From Monoplex corrugatus (taxonomy: Eukaryota > Mollusca > Gastropoda > Littorinimorpha > Ranellidae), in the NCBI GenBank assembly GCA_030674185.1, contig JAPXFY010000026.1, positions 35,037,167 to 35,101,166 of the forward strand: a stretch of 64,000 bases of DNA. Reading direction: 5' to 3'. Below the pieces are notes generated by a model, which saw only the letters and a list, made by a program, of their open reading frames with translations, was not told the DNA's origin and made no database searches. The position numbers were made by a program, and so were the translations under genes. This document shows positions 63,743-64,000 of this stretch, piece after piece (the stretch's first letter is position 1; each line of letters opens with the position of its first letter).

Positions 63743-64000
63743 CAGCAGTTATAACCTTGAGTATTTTCACTGTGTAGTGTAGTTATAGCCACTATTCGAC
63801 TATTGCGTTCATCTAACTAATAATTTCAGTGTTTATCTGCTTGATTGAATGAAGTACCTTGAAATTTTAAAATTGTACCGATGTATCTGTCCTTTGGCTG
63901 TGAATTGTATTCAAATGGGCTCTCTGGACAGTGAAATATCTTTAAGCAAAAATAACGATTATGGTGTGACCTTGAGGGTTTGGGGGATCAAGGTTATAAC
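63743..64000. other. Upstream flank, nothing recognised
   Basis: AT-rich sequence upstream of the carrier gene. No exon, repeat or RNA gene seen. Confidence 0.5.

Overview
Eukaryotic nuclear DNA, most likely from a mollusc and probably a gastropod. The pointers are one intron-rich gene spread over about 51 kb, very abundant (CA)n, (GA)n and (GT)n microsatellites, many 5'-truncated non-LTR retrotransposons (RTE, L2-like, RNase H-bearing I-like and others), tRNA-derived SINEs with gastropod-like sequence, and piggyBac-type MITEs. There are no operons, rRNA genes, CRISPR arrays or prokaryotic features. The species call rests on recognised repeat style, not on a database search.

The one host gene I can support is on the minus strand. 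It is a calcium-binding mitochondrial carrier of the SCaMC / ATP-Mg-Pi group (SLC25A23/24/25 family). It has ten coding exons from about 63.6 kb (start) to 12.9 kb (stop), about 475 residues. Exons 1-4 encode an EF-hand regulatory domain and exons 5-10 the three-repeat carrier. Every junction has GT-AG borders and compatible phases except exon 9, which carries several small indels and lies beside a decayed partial copy of itself.

Layout by coordinate: 1-1.4 kb, a 43-bp minisatellite. 1.4-12.9 kb, gene-free 3' flank with a 47-bp minisatellite (7.1-8.4 kb), a SINE and a MITE. 12.9-20.5 kb, exons 10-6 with microsatellites pressed against exons 7 and 8, and a truncated LINE with target-site duplication (17.3-18.3 kb). 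20.5-25.0 kb, a 51-bp minisatellite split by a piggyBac MITE, another TTAA-bounded MITE and a dead RTE element. 25.0 kb, exon 5. 25.4-29.3 kb, an apparently intact retroelement (1082-residue reverse transcriptase plus restriction-like endonuclease) between two identical 143-bp direct repeats. 29.3-38.4 kb, intronic sequence with exon 4 (37.0 kb) and exon 3 (38.3 kb). 38.7-49.4 kb, nested LINE, SINE and MITE copies. 49.4 kb, exon 2. 49.6-63.4 kb, a long first intron full of LINE fragments. 63.4-63.7 kb, exon 1 and a candidate promoter.

The best leads are the retroelement with identical terminal repeats; dispersed TTAA-flanked MITEs whose arm appears to have been amplified into the 43-bp minisatellite; long (UG)n tracts that replace or adjoin the splice sites of exons 4, 7 and 8; and the damaged and duplicated exon 9.
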